From Rachycentron canadum (Eukaryota > Chordata > Actinopteri > Carangiformes > Rachycentridae): DNA of 64,000 nucleotides. How positions within the stretch are numbered: the first letter of the stretch is position 1; every line of letters begins with the position of its first letter. The translations under genes were made by a program, and so were the position numbers. The DNA is taken from assembly GCA_038496675.1 (NCBI GenBank), contig CM076650.1, positions 12,030,828 to 12,094,827 of the forward strand, in the 5' to 3' direction. The notes beneath the pieces were generated by a model. It saw only the letters and a program-made list of their open reading frames with translations, was not told where the DNA came from and did no database searches. This document shows, in pieces, positions 37,541 through 51,601 of the stretch.

Positions 37541-40500
37541 TAAGTTCTCATCCGAGAATTGTGTGGTCCATCAGGCAACATGTTGCAATGGGGCACAGTT
37601 AGTGTGATCCCATTACAAGATGGTCTCTAGTTATCTTTAGGTTTTAGTCCCACTTTCCCTGTCTTTTGACTTTCATTGTGATTGGAAAAAAAAACTTTGT
37701 TTCTTCTCCCAGTCATTCCTCCAATGTCAGATCTTTCAAAGCAAATTTGGTGAAAATTGAAAGACGGGCCTCTAAACTCACTGAGTTAGCAGATTTCACA
37801 TTAAAGTATGCTATTTCTCAATCAAATATATCTCTCAATTCTCAGTTTTAAGTCCTAAGAGAATATTTGACAAAGATGTAGGAGAAAGAATAAAAATTGT
37901 CCTTCACATCATCTGAACTTTTTTGATGTTGGTAACATCTGTGCTTCGCCTTTGCTATATTCCCTTCTAGCTGTAATGGATGACTACGCCATCAGCTAAT
38001 GACTTGGTGCACTATAATGACTTGACACAGCGAACAGGAGATGAGAGTATCCAGACCATCAGTTTTAAGACTTTAAGAGCTTTGGCTCTCTGCTTTGGAG
38101 TTAAAGTCAGCACAAGAGTGAGTGAAAGTGTGTGATCATGTATGTGAGCATGAAATCCACTTGCTTAATGACAGGCTCACATGAACACAGTCGTACAAAA
38201 CAGGTATGACCATATTAGAGACTGATGGTAGCTGAGGATATGGATTTTCTTTTTATGTATAACCTTTAAATAACCTTTTTTTTTTTTTTTTTAATTATTC
38301 CATTTTAGCTTATATCGTAGGCATTCGCGTATAAGTGTGACATTAGCTGCCCATATCAAACAATACATAAATTATCTTAGATCTGTTTCACTCTCAGGCA
38401 TTAGTTGTGGCTTAGTGAAATGGAGAAAAGGGCCATTTTTTTTATTGTTTCATACTTAACATTTTATTGAATGAGGTGCAGCAAGTAATTAAAAGCTGAT
38501 AATGATGTTGAGCTTTAACCGCAAAGTTTTCTTTGATGCATTGTCTTTCCCGGTAGATTTTTACTTTTTTTTTTTTATTTTTCTGAATAAAAATATTGAA
38601 GAACTTTGTCTCTTTCAAGAATATTTCAGATACTGTTGAGCATTGCTATAAGAATAACTTCTTTTCCATCCAACCACGATGCTTTTCTGCTTGTTATTTT
38701 GCCCTTAGTCAGTAATCGATGTGGAAACAACTGCAATACAATTGAATAAAGTCAAGTACTATATATGAAGAAAAATTAAATTACCCTTTCCAGTGAGTAG
38801 CACATTGAGAAGAACATGATCCGTCATCGGCTTTCCATCTGACCACTGCTTAACCCTGACTCACTCTTAAATGACAAGTCATGTGTCAGAAGTTTTAGAC
38901 AATGTTGGTCTGGACCGGTTTGTTAAAATAAGTTGTTGTGTAAATAAACATGCAGAATTCAATTAGGATTTCCAAACTCTAAAGCACGATTTTATTGCCC
39001 CAGCTAATTATGTGATCATTTCATTTGACGTCTTGGATATTTTTTTAGAATCAAATGTTTGGAGGTTGTGGTGTGTTGCCAGCCATGTGAATTGATTTGA
39101 GGGATCAAATAAGGCTCAGAATTATCAGCATCTATGATTACAGGCCCATTATTTAAATCATTTATTGAATCAGAGGACGTCTGACTGTGTGAGCCCAACA
39201 AAACAAGGCAGATGATGACTAATTGGCCCGCTGCAGAGATAATGTTGATGGGCAGCTGGGAAGGGATTGCGGTGGGGGTCGGTGGAGATGCTTTCACCGT
39301 AGAGTGGTTGTCAGTTGTGTGGTGAGGAAGCGGCATGAGATGATTCTACATCTGCAACTGAGTGCGACCCCCGGCAGATGGAGGTTTCTTTCAGTTTGTA
39401 AGGGTCAGTTTGCAAATGGACAGTGAGTTAACAATAAGCTCTATTTCAGCTTTAGTGTTTATGCTCCGTCTTCCTTGGTAAGATGACATAATCCCATTAT
39501 ATAATCAGCAACTGAGGATGAGCTGAGACGCAGAAGAAATGTACTCAAAGATAAATTGAGATAGCCGTGGGCATGTCTAATTATTACCATGATAGTCATA
39601 TCATAGATATACATCTTCCAAATAAAAATTGTGAAGACACTAACTCGGTGAAGGTTTGTGTTAGTATGCACTCTGGGTTTGCTACACAGTATACAAAACA
39701 TCCACCTCTCTCCATCTCCCTTTGTTTTTATTAACTGTTGCTGGGGTGAATAGAACTGGAAAAACAATATCATCATAATGTTCATTGGAGCATGTGACAG
39801 GGGGGGGACATGGCTGTTGCTATGGGTTACAACTCCATGAAGCATGTTTTTGTGTGATGCAAAGTTTGCTTCAGTAAACAGCAAAGAATCAATATAATGC
39901 CACCGTCATGATTTGCCCATGTTTGAGGTTTTAGAGGTGGGGGAAAGTTTGACTTGATTTATAGAGAATTTATAGGTCATGATGGAATTACCTTTCATCA
40001 TGATCTAAAAATTCTCTGGATAAGCTCAGATATTTTGCACATGGTGATTTGAAAGTAAGGCTCTACATATACCTACACTAAGAAAGGAAAAGAAAAAATA
40101 ACAAAGACTCTGCCTGAAAGGGCCAAAATGGGTAAAGAGACTATTTATCATCGATGGTGGGGAATAAATTGTGTGTGCCAGTAAATCTGGGGGTGGCTTT
40201 TGGAAGCAACATGATCTTAAATCGCCTCTAGTTTTATGTTTCTCTTCCAATAGAAAAATAATGCCCTGCTCTGTGGAAACTATGTGGCAATGTAAAAGAT
40301 TTTGTTAACTTTGTGTGTTGAGCACAAGCATGCCGCAGCATGCTTAAAACTATTCAAAACTAAACTAAATGCCTGTGTTGTTTTTCTAACCCTCTATTCA
40401 TTTCCCGCCATCCTTCAGATCGGAGACAGCTTGACCCTCTTCTTCTTAGATCCAAGTTTTTCAATGATGGTCACAAAAGCAAATCTTTCTAGTTGGTTGG

Positions 40501-41741
40501 ATAAAAAGCATCACCACTTCAAGGCGAAACCCTTAACCTTCTCAATTCCATGAAAATTCCTATGAAGTGATGGTGACTGGCCTTGGCATAGACTCTAATG
40601 ATCGCATTGTCTAAATCACTACCTCAGATGGTTGAGTTGTCCTTTGCTTTCTGTATTTTCAGTGTCTGGCATATTCTAAACCACACAGGTATTTTAGGTC
40701 ATGCACTTGGTTCAATGTATTTATAGATTTTCCAAGAACAAAGGAGAAGTGGAATTTTTGATAATATTTTGTCAGTGTAGTTTGGATTTCTTAAATGCCG
40801 CAAATTACTTGACAACTCTCCTTTAAACCCTATAATATTTAATGTTAATCAAGATTCTGTAGGGTAGGCTCCTTTTTGTTTGTTTTTTTCTCTGTTATCA
40901 TGTGTCCACTAAAGTCCTTTGCTCTTTTTCTAAAGCATCTTAGTTCAAGGTTTGATGAATTGCTCGTGCTTTCAGGAATGCGCCTCTTGATACCGCAGTT
41001 GCACTAAGCTGCTTGTTGTACACGTGGCCTCCCTATTGCCTTAAACATGTTGCCCTTCTCTTTCACTGACTTGGTGTTGACGCTGACTTGCCCACAGACC
41101 AACTCTTGACTGCTTTTTGTTTGTTGTACTATTCTCTGTAAACTCTACTCACAATATATTAAAAGATATTAAAAGATTCCAAATTACTTGTTGCATCTAA
41201 GATGATGAATCCTCCATGTTTGGCACTGACATCTAGTGCCATTCAAAATCTAGGTAAAAGAGTATTTTGACCTCCTGGTCCTTTTTCTCTGATGAGTTAT
41301 TTAAAGAACCTGGCTGGCTGTCCTTAATAAACTATTCACTCAGTATATATATATTTTTTATATGTGCATAAAATACAAAGCTATCTAAACTACATCACCA
41401 TCACCATTTACCACAAAAGCAATGGAAGATCAAACAGTGAATGATGCAAGAAATGGGTGGGAGAGAAGGGAAGAGGGAGAAAAAGTTGTAGTTATCATCA
41501 ACAAACAAGGACAGTTAAGCAAACAAAGTCAGTATAGAGAACAGACAGGCATGATCAGAGACTGTATACAGACAAATGATTGGGGCAAGTCAAATACTGA
41601 AGTTGGTCGTCAGTTTAAAAAAGCAAATTGACACGTAGACACAAACAAAATAACAAGAAGAGTCTGTTTGTAAGTCACATAAGAAGAAAACAGATACATC
41701 ACTGATTGTGACACTGTTTTATCTGTAAACTGTCAGTTACA
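37541..41741. other. CTNNA2 intron, no gene recognised
   Basis: A/T-rich with T tracts at 38278-38292 and 38565-38578. One three-base-spacer X-box match (39816-39830) is the only motif of note. No exon supported. Confidence 0.5.
39816..39830 (-). promoter_or_regulatory. X-box-like motif with three-base spacer
   Basis: The minus strand reads GTAACC-CAT-AGCAAC, which fits GTNRCC-N(0-3)-RGYAAC with the longest allowed spacer. It is weaker evidence than the one-base-spacer sites at 19538, 58415 and 60099. Confidence 0.25.
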
Positions 41742-41744
41742 TAC

Positions 41745-41791
<47 letters not shown>

Positions 41792-42300
41792 NNNNNNNNN
41801 NNNNNNNNNNNNNNNNNNNNNNNNNNNNNNNNNNNNNNNNNNNNNNNNNNNNNNNNNNNNNNNNNNNNNNNNNNNNNNNNNNNNNNNNNNNNNNNNNNNN
41901 NNNNNNNNNNNNNNNNNNNNNNNNNNNNNNNNNNNNNNNNNNNNNNNNNNNNNNNNNNNNNNNNNNNNNNNNNNNNNNNNNNNNNNNNNNNNNNNNNNNN
42001 NNNNNNNNNNNNNNNNNNNNNNNNNNNNNNNNNNNNNNNNNNNNNNNNNNNNNNNNNNNNNNNNNNNNNNNNNNNNNNNNNNNNNNNNNNNNNNNNNNNN
42101 NNNNNNNNNNNNNNNNNNNNNNNNNNNNNNNNNNNNNNNNNNNNNNNNNNNNNNNNNNNNNNNNNNNNNNNNNNNNNNNNNNNNNNNNNNNNNNNNNNNN
42201 NNNNNNNNNNNNNNNNNNNNNNNNNNNNNNNNNNNNNNNNNNNNNNNNNNNNNNNNNNNNNNNNNNNNNNNNNNNNNNNNNNNNNNNNNNNAGATAGAAA
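41742..42300. repeat. (GATA)n microsatellite containing a 500-N gap
   Basis: ATAG/GATA units run to 41791, then 500 N (41792-42291), then agatagaaatagac. The round gap size suggests an estimated placeholder, and the array may be long. Confidence 0.95.
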
Positions 42301-44125
42301 TAGACTCAGCCGTGGAAGTGCATCTGCATGTGCATTTGTGTGTGAAAGAGGCAATTAATATCGCATCCAGGTATGTCCGATGCGAGTTGTTCCCTGTTGA
42401 GAGAGCGAGACAGACAGTGGTTTTTCCATGTCACAACACAGAGCAGTCACAGTCTCGGCGTTGGACATGCCTTTATACAGAAACAAGATCAGAATTCTTC
42501 ACCTGCTGCCATGCCTGGTCGAAATTTTACAGCTACCTACCACAGCCAGTTTTTCCACCCACATTTGGCATGTTGTGTGTGGCTTTTCCATGTTCAGTTT
42601 GTAATTCAATTACATGTTTTAACATTTTGACTGAGTGTGTTTCTTAATGCATTTATGTTCTGGCTGTTATGTTTTTTGGCTTCAGAGACTACATCAAACA
42701 GTGCCTGTGACTAGGCTCTGTCTGCCAAAGGAACTTTGTTCTGCTGTCAGATGATGCAGAAATCCCACTGAGAGCCACCAAGCCCATTTTCAAAACCCAG
42801 CTCTTTGGAGCTGCATGCCCCCACTTTTGATGGCCCTGACTGCTCTGGCCTATTGCCTCATTCAGAGCCCAACAAGCCTCTACATCCTTCATGTGTCCAC
42901 TGGCCTCTCTCATGTTGGGATGAAGCAGAGCAGAATACAGCGAGCAGAGGAATCTCTGATGTAAAAGGCTGAAGCACTTGTAAATTTAGACTGAAAACTA
43001 CTTGCGTCTTTATCCCTAGTGTCCCTACTGCAAAGTAAGGTAAGAACACAAGCCTAGAAATCGAAATAAGATAAACAGATAAAGCTTACAATACGTGTAC
43101 ATAGAAAGCGTCTTGTGTTTCACACTTGACGCATTAAGGCGCACATCTTGAACCTTGAACTGAAATTATTTGAATTCTGTTATTCACAAATAAAAACAAT
43201 TTGTTAGCTACGTACTTGAAGTGACTGTGTACTACACACTCTGTTTTCTCTTTCCTTAGAGAAAGTTTGTTGTTAGAAGTTTCTGTAACTTTGCAGGTCT
43301 GTAACACTCCTTTGATCATCTATATATAGCACATAAAATAGCCTTCTGGTTTTGATTGACTTCTGTTAACAGTGTTAACATCAATAGGCAGAATGAAAGA
43401 TGATGTTCAGATGAAATGTCTGGTGTAAAGAATGATGCCAAGAACCTCCCTGCTGCTCACTTCGTGTCACAGCCGATGGTGCGCGCTAAAGCTCTCCGTC
43501 TCCTTTGCTGATGTCTCACCTCGATAGTAACTAATTCAGTCACTAGCTTATGAGGCAGCTCTCAAAAACGCTGGGTGCAGTGCTCCTCAGCAGGTCTCCG
43601 GATCTTCAGCAAATCAGAAGAAAGTGGGCTCTAAAGGGATGCCTGAACTAATATTGCTTGTTTCAGTGTGTGGCTCAACTGAGGACCTGCATAACAGACA
43701 GTTTGCCGTGCCATGCTGGGACAAAGAACACAGCCCTGGTTAACATTACGTGCAACACCTCTGCCAATTGCAAATTTTTTTTCTTTTTTTTTTTTTTTTT
43801 TTTTTTTTTATTCTGCTTAGAATTGCCTTGGATTGCATTCATCAGGGGAGTTAGCAGTGAGAAGCTTCTTGACAGACTAGCGTTGAAACTAGAATTAAAC
43901 GACAGGTAACCTGTTCAGGCTGGGAAAGTCCTCATTGTTTTTATTATCATAGGTCTATAAATCTGATCTATGGCACAAAGTCTTGATTGAAAGTATCAAA
44001 AATGTGTGCATGCAAGGGTCACCAGCAAATTCTCACTTTACCTTGACATTTATTTTCATCCCAACTCTTGCACATATTTATAAATGAGGTCCCTATACAA
44101 ATATTATTTGGAATTACAGAATGCC
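42301..44125. other. CTNNA2 intron, no gene recognised
   Basis: Includes a poly-T run (43776-43809). Splice-like strings near 42369 (atccag/gtatgt) and 43040 (taag/gtaaga) have no convincing exon. No protein similarity. Confidence 0.5.
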
Positions 44126-44216
44126 TTCTTTTCTTTTCTTTTCTTTTCTTTTCTTTTCTTTTCTTTTCTTTTCTTTTCTTTTCTTTTCTTTTCCTTTCTT
44201 TTCTTTTCTTTTCTTC
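44126..44216. repeat. (TTTTC)n pentanucleotide repeat
   Basis: About 18 TTTTC units with one TTTCC interruption near 44190; reads as Phe/Ser/Leu on plus and Lys/Glu/Arg on minus frames. Confidence 0.96.
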
Positions 44217-47200
44217 CGCAAACATATTTGATAAACACTCGCAGACATTTTTCTTCCAAATCCTGAGGTATAGAGTAGCAGCAAGGTGTTATTCCTCCCA
44301 GCTCATCAAACGAGCAAAGCAGTGTAAACACAGAGCCGTGTGCCCGGAGCCTGACAAGGAGCTACTCAAAGAGATCGAAAATGCAGTCGGAGTTCTTTCA
44401 GAATAAAGTATATTTGTACCCCTCGCAGTGAATGGACGGAGTATGTCACCCGATGTGTTTCACGTGTTTGGCATGGTTTTTAAGGGCAGTGGAGTTTGGT
44501 GGCTCAGAGACGTAAGCTAAGTGGTGTGGGAGTTAAACAAGCTTTGTAGGATACGTTCATTGCTGGTTTTAGTCTCTTGAAGGGAGTTGTTGATCATAAA
44601 GAATAATGAATTATAATGAATAGCTTTTTGACTTAATGCCATGTTTTGCTTTGTCATGGGCAGCATGCAAAGCAACCAGGGTCACATTAACAGAAGACTC
44701 CATTTGAGTGAAATCCAGAAGTTAACTTAGCTTGTAAAGCACTTGATAAAATTACACTGATATCAGCTTGGTGGTTAAACACTGTAATCTGGCACTCAAG
44801 TATGTGAGTGTGGATGGGTTTGTCTGGATGGGTGAAAATATGCGTGTTTGTGGGCTTTCATGTTAGTGTGTTAAGTTAAGCAAGTGGAATCCAAAAGGAA
44901 ATTTGAGGCTATGTTACACACCAGCTAATTCTGGCCTGTGGGCATCATTCAGTTCAGGTAGTATCTTTCAGTAATTGTCTCACAGATCAATTTGTCATAC
45001 ACATGGTGGAAGCACAGCACCAAAACTGTGCAGTAACACAGCAGACCTTTTAGAGCGTATGTGCCATTCATTACCTCTGTTATTTTAAGTCATTGCATTG
45101 CCATCAACGCATAGCTCACCTAGAAGACATTACAAAGGAGGGATGTCCTCTGTGGTCACTCAGGGAATTCCCATACCTTTTTATGACTTAAGGGGGTTGT
45201 TAAAATTCTACTTTATTAATTACCTTGTGGTCCTAAGCTCTAGTTTTTAAGGCCATTCCTAATGTCTGTTGGTGTGCGATGAAACCAGGCTGCCTGTTAA
45301 AGGGCAGGGTGAGTATTTTGTCTTTTGAACTCCCCATTTACGGATCACAGCATTCATAAAAAAAAAAACAAAAACTAAATAAACAAAAACTTAACAGAAT
45401 CCAGGAGGTCACGTGGTACCAGTTGGTGTACATATATCATATACCATTCAGTTTGTTTTACCAGAAAGATGGGATCCATATTTCAGGAGCTAGTGTGTCA
45501 TTGTTGTTGGCAGATGGTGTTTGTTTACATTTGGGACAAATGACAGCAGGGCTTTGTGTGGGTAGACTTCACTGTACAAAAATGTACAATGTACACATGT
45601 ACATGCCAGGACAAAAATGGCTAAAAACACCTCAAGTAACATTAACATCAGAATGAGAAAAACAAATGTGAAGCTTGACATTAACAAGATAGTTATGTAG
45701 TTGACACTAGTGGATGTTCAATGTCTTAATGGTCTTAACAATGCAACATTAAGATATATGGAATCAGTTTATTCATTTTTGTTTTTGAATAATGTGTAAA
45801 AATGTCTACAACAAGTTATCAGAGTCGTCATTGTTTTTTAAGTCTTGACACATGAACCATGACGTTGATACTATACACAGACTTACAGTTTATGGGACTG
45901 TTCTGACTCTGGGTAGTTTGAGAAAAAAAATGAACACTGATTTCCATTCTCAGTGTGCGTTTTGTTGACGAGGTTTTAGCGTTTAAAAGTAAAGTCAAGA
46001 GAGTCTGTAGTGTGCAGCAGCGTGCAGATTCTACTTCTTTCACTCTGTTTCTACTTGCTGGGTAGCTTAAGTATAAATAGGCAGCAGTCTGCAGATATCA
46101 GACTGATGTTGAAACACAAACAGCAGGAGCAGATGAATTATTGTGCAGCCACTATCTGGGCTAAAACATCATTAATGTGGATGTCCATGTGTTCAGTTGT
46201 GGCATTGAGCTCTGATTCATAGATATATGGCTCAGCCTTTATTCTTTCAATATGCATAACAGTCTTGCAGGTGGTTCACGGCTTTCATTATTTAGGTCAG
46301 CTGTCTAGTACATGTAGTCCTAAAAATATGTTTCTGTCATGTTTTAGTTTCTCTTGAGTTTGCAGGAAAAAAATATTTTTTTAATTTTTTTTTCTAACTG
46401 TGTCACCAAGCCCCAATTGGGGGTTGGAGCTGTGTATCTTTACCAGTTTTAACACCATTATTATTTACAAACCAGTGCCTTCTTTTAACATATTTAGTGT
46501 AAATCTTAAGTTAAATGACACTATATTTCAGAGAAATCAGGAAATTAAGTATTTACAAGCATGGCTGAATCTTTTATCAGTGTAAACTCAGCAGGTAATA
46601 AACTAACCCAAATTCCGGCTGTATTTGAATGTTTCTTGGATGGTTCTTGATTTGTGCTTCAGTACAGCTGATCACAATTTATAGGTCTGATACTTGTCCT
46701 TATATACGATTAGCATTATACATTTTGGAAAAAAGGGACATCGCAATGCATGCATTGAACTTCCACTATGAGTTTACATCCACAACATGTAATTCAGCCT
46801 TAAACAGTAGAAAACTGTGTAATGTAAATAAAAAGTTGAAATTATCGTGCATCCCTCAAGTTGTGAAAGAGTTGTTAGCGTTCCTCATATCAAATTTACA
46901 ATAACAATCACATGAAAGTGACACCTTGTTTAGCTCTAAGTTAAAAACCAGATAAGTAATTACTACAAGTCAACTCAGAGAAGCTGGCATTATCTGCTGT
47001 CCTACAGGCTGATCCATATCACCACATACTGGAAATTGACCACAGGCACAAGGTACAGATAACCAGATCCCAAAAGGTGTGGCAGATCTATGCAATGTCA
47101 CATTACATGATGACACATCCCCAAGTCCTGTTGAGTAGAAGTAAAAAAAAGAAGAAGAAAAAATACAATCGTTATGACATCATAAGGCCACTGGATTCAA

Positions 47201-49740
47201 AACCGTGCCCTTGATTAAAACGCACAGTGCTGTCTTGAGCAGCAGACAATGGCAGCTAAATCCTCTGTCGAAAAAAAAAAAAATTCTCTCAGCCTCACTT
47301 CCTTCTCTGCCGCCTTTCTGTTTCCGCACGTAGATGTATGTGTGTGTTTGTGTGTGTGTGTGTTGCTCAGTGTCTTACTGCTTAAAAATGTTTTTGCATG
47401 ACTCACTCTCCTCACCCCAGTAATTTCAAACCTAGAAATCTAGAAGCCCAATCAGAATCACCCTTTGTTTACAAAGCCACAAACTTGTTTGCAAATTGAT
47501 GAACTCTGGCACTGTGCAAAAATATATGTTCCTTAAGAGGCTTCAATTCAAGAGAGTAATTGTAATCAGCAGCTACTGTATGTCTTCATGCTGGCCTTTA
47601 CAAAATACCAACACTGAATGTAATGTGGATTTATTTTTTTTTGTGCATATTCATGCAGCATTCTGTGCGGCTACTTGAACAAATTTCACATTATCATCCC
47701 CACAACTTGACCACATATTTCACATTGTGTTGTGTGATGAAGATTTGCATTATTTAGAGGCTCCGGGCACCACTTAATATTTTCAGTCTTTCTAACCTGA
47801 GTGACGAAGCACCGGCTACATTAACTATTGGCGTCGCTCTGTTTAAGTTGCTCAGAGAAGAGACTTGCCATCGACATTATTCATCATGTCGTTCTTCTAT
47901 CAGCTCCTATCTGGTGCAGCTGCCCACCTGCACCAGAGACTTGTCTACCAAATGGACCATGCATAATTAAGATGGTAACCCACAGCATAGGCCTGACCCC
48001 GTCACTGCATTGACAATAAGGCTGGCCAGCCCAGGGGTATACTTCATTCTCCTTGTGATGCCCACAAGTTCCCATTACACTGCTCCCTCACTGTTATTAC
48101 TGGCAGAGCACACAGTAGTATTATCACGAAGAGCTTTATAAGAAAAGAAAAAAAAGGTTGTCCTTTGGGGAGCATTTATAATTTTTTATCATTATTTGTC
48201 TATTTTAATTCTGTAGAGAGAGAAAAAAAAAACATTATTGTACAAATGTTGCGCAAAGGTACCCTTTAGTGCAGGTCGTTGTTGTGTGTAGTGGCGGCGA
48301 GTTGTTCGTCTCCCAAGAGGAGGATGCATGCTTGCTTTATGGAAACACCTGAACGATTTTAACAGAAATGATGATTACTAAACATGGACTATATTTAGAG
48401 TATTTCTTTTTTCTGGTCAGTATCTATGAAGGATTTTTTAATGTTCTTTTTTGCCATGTAGCATATTGAAATTGCGATCCACCTGGCATCCCTTTTTTTA
48501 GGCCAAACATACCGAAATTACGGTCTGTCGTAGGTTAATAAGAAACTGGTGCATCATATCCTTGTTTCCACAGTTGAATCAATTTATCAGTCTGTGATCA
48601 AATTAGTGCTCATTTAGGTGTCGTGTGACAGTTTAATAAATCAGATGTAGAGAGGTTCATGTGTCTCTTCTGGTGTTTGACTGCGCCGTTTCCAAGACGG
48701 TTTGATAAATGATAGCCAATATTTTTCAAGGGTGATGTCTGCATGTCATTTCCTGGAGATGCTGGTTGGACGCGAACAGCTGCGACCATATTTGGAATAC
48801 ATTTTATAAATCAGCTTAAGGAAGAGAATAGATGTCCTTTGAAACGACATCAATCCCCAAACACCCAACATGACAGTAAGTCCTATCCCCTGATCCATCC
48901 CCACGCGGTGCACTTACATCATGTCCAGATATTCTGTGGCTTTACTGTTCCCAACTAATAGCAGCAACAGCTCTGTTAGTGGCTTGCGGTGCTGCGTGGC
49001 TGGACTGACAAAGCCCACATGAAAGGATAGTGGGAGACATAATCATTTCACCAGTTCTGCCAGCTCCAGCAGTCTTTGAAGATGTTGTACCGTGGATCAT
49101 TACAGCAAGGAAACACGCTGTTGTTTAGCTCTGTGTAGTATATCAGCATTGTTTGTGTACAGCGTCCGTCTCTATGGTGGGCTCAACCACAATACGCAGT
49201 AGGTGCGTTAGTGTTATCATGCTATCATTAGCATGTTTTTTTATTTGAGCCGCTCATGGCTCTGTTTTGCTGTCAGACCTGAGGCCATTTTTTTTTTCTT
49301 TTCCCAAACCACCCTAATCCCTGATTAGTACTACCTACACACAGCAACCCACCCGGAAGAGCAGCTTGAGTCATCATTATCCCGGTTTGCAAAAGCACGC
49401 ATATTATTCTCTATACCCCTTGCTATCCCTCACAAAGGCCACCTTCAGCAAAAGACTGGCAGCTGTAGAGAAGCTGTTTGCTGGACACATGTATTGGGAT
49501 GAATTGAATCTCTTAATTTTTGTGCAGTTGCGCAGTGGACGAGTCCAATAACCCCCTTCCCGTCTACAGTCACCATTACATCCCATTCATGACGGTATGT
49601 GAAAAATTGAATGGCACCAAAATGCATCAGTGTCTGAAAAACTTGTTTTCTCATCAGTCATTTTACATTTCTGGAGCTACCTCACTTGTAATCCTGTGCT
49701 CCACACAGTATAGTTAAGAGGTTACATAGAGAGACATGGA
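44217..49740. other. CTNNA2 intron, no gene recognised
   Basis: Unique-looking sequence with short A or T runs (45359-45369, 46371-46392, 47270-47283 and 48221-48232). One perfect octamer ATTTGCAT occurs at 47743-47750. No repeat family or exon was identified. Confidence 0.5.
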
Positions 49741-49815
49741 GGCTGTTTTTGACAGTTGCGAGCAATAAGTGGAAAGAGCCCATCAGACGAGCAGGGATGG
49801 AGTCTGAGGTAAGTG
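49741..49815 (+). other. Exon-like unit bounded by acceptor and strong donor (cryptic, unproven)
   Basis: An acceptor-like ctgtttttgacag (to 49755) and an ideal donor gag/gtaagt (49808/49809) bracket 53 nt that are open in one frame (49756-49808). The length is not a multiple of three, so inclusion in CTNNA2 would shift the frame. Likely cryptic or decoy. Confidence 0.2.
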
Positions 49816-51601
49816 TGAAGGTGGATGATGTCTAGACACAACAAATCAGTCTGTTCCCTTGTTTCGCTGCCTCCACACTCTGCTTTTTTCTGAAATACAT
49901 TCATGGTGTTAGTTTCGATGTGTGTCTTCTAAATGGCATAGTGTAAAATTTGACTTATGGAGACATGCTATACATCTGGACTGACATGACAGCCACAACC
50001 AGTAATACTTTTTTTTATCACATACTGGATATGGGTGAGACGTCACGAGGATATATTTTGTTGACAGAATCTAGCATGGATTTCAATTCAATTGAAAAGT
50101 ACTTAAGATTTTCAACCCTCACAGTCAACATTAATGCCCGTCTACTGTCTGCCCCACAGAAATCCCCTAATTCGTAAGTCAGTATTTGGTCTGATCCACA
50201 ACGGGGTGGTGGAGGATGATGCAATGCTGGAAGGAGAAAATGATGATGAAATGGGATTATGTCTCCTGGTATTTAGAGAGGGTTCTTGAACTGGACTGAC
50301 CTATAAGTCCTTGTTTCAGGTGTTCTATCTGAACTGTAGCATTTGACTTGTATTGAAGCTTTACTCTCTTCAGAAGCAGCACCCACAGAGGGCCACGTCA
50401 TGCTTGTGTATGCATGTAAAAGCAAGTGTGTGTGTGTGAGATAAATTGACTTTTTTTCAGCTCTGCGATGAAACAATAGTACATCAATGATACTCAAACC
50501 TTCTTCTCACCCCATTGACTCGTTTTTTTTCTCTCTCTCTTCACCACAGTTCTGCTCTCACAGATATCACACCACTCTCTTATTTTCTCACCCTCTCTAA
50601 CCTATTCTCAGCCTCACTCCTCTTCTCCTCTCTTCTGCTGCCCTTCCTTCAGTCCCTCCCTCGCAAACTACTTGCTATTCAGTTCAGGGAGGCTGCAGGC
50701 AGCATTGCTCTAGCTCCCCATACTGCTGCTGCAGGACTAGACTTTTTTATCCCATGCTCTCTCTCTTTCTGTCTGATAACCAGACATTTCCACATTTTTT
50801 TTTATTCTCCTGAAACTATGCACCTAAAACCTTGGCTTACAGCCTAACACACTTAATATTTAACCTTCCCTATTCTCTTCATGCTTCTGTTCTTAAACCC
50901 CTTCATCACTGCATGACGCCCCATTACTTGTAACCACATATAGTAGCATTTTTCACTGACACATGTCCAGCGAAAGGAGCGGTCAATCAATCAGACCATT
51001 ATTACCAAGACATACTTTAAAACCTTTTGATGCTTTCAGACATTTCACAACTTCCATCTATTTTTAACCATTTAACTCTTACTGCATGAAAACTTGGATC
51101 TCAGCCTTAAATCCATCTCTTTTTCAGCAGACTAAACATTTTTTAGATGCTTTAGAGTTTATTATCTTCACACGTTGGGCACTGCTTCCAGGGAAGCTTT
51201 GAGTATTTCATGGACTTCTGAGCCCTCTAACATCCTTGTTATATTCCAGAGATACCTCTCCAAGTTTGTTTCTAGGCTCACCCAGTTACTGACATGCCTG
51301 TATTTTTCCAGATGCTTTGGGACACCTTACTCCCACTGTAAAAAAAAAAAAAAAAAAAAAAAAGGAATATGGATAGTGATAGTTTACAGCTTCCTAATGT
51401 TATTGTACTGACTGTGACTAAGAAAGATGGCTAATAAAGTCTTTATGATGTCTGTAACCTCCCTCTATATGAAAAGGAAGGTCTGAATTTTCTAGCACTA
51501 GAGTCTTTGAATTGAAAACCTTGGATCAGGTTATAGCAGGTTAATCCATTACAAAACCAAACCAAGTTTCTGCCCGTCTTCCAGACTAAAATATCTCGTT
51601 G
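49816..51601. other. CTNNA2 intron, pyrimidine-rich in part
   Basis: The 50500-51130 part is strongly C/T-rich on the plus strand. A poly-A tract lies at 51341-51363. No gene recognised. Confidence 0.5.

Noticed and set aside
41737..42354. A 205-codon minus-strand frame
   Set aside because: Mostly N residues of the assembly gap within a GATA array.
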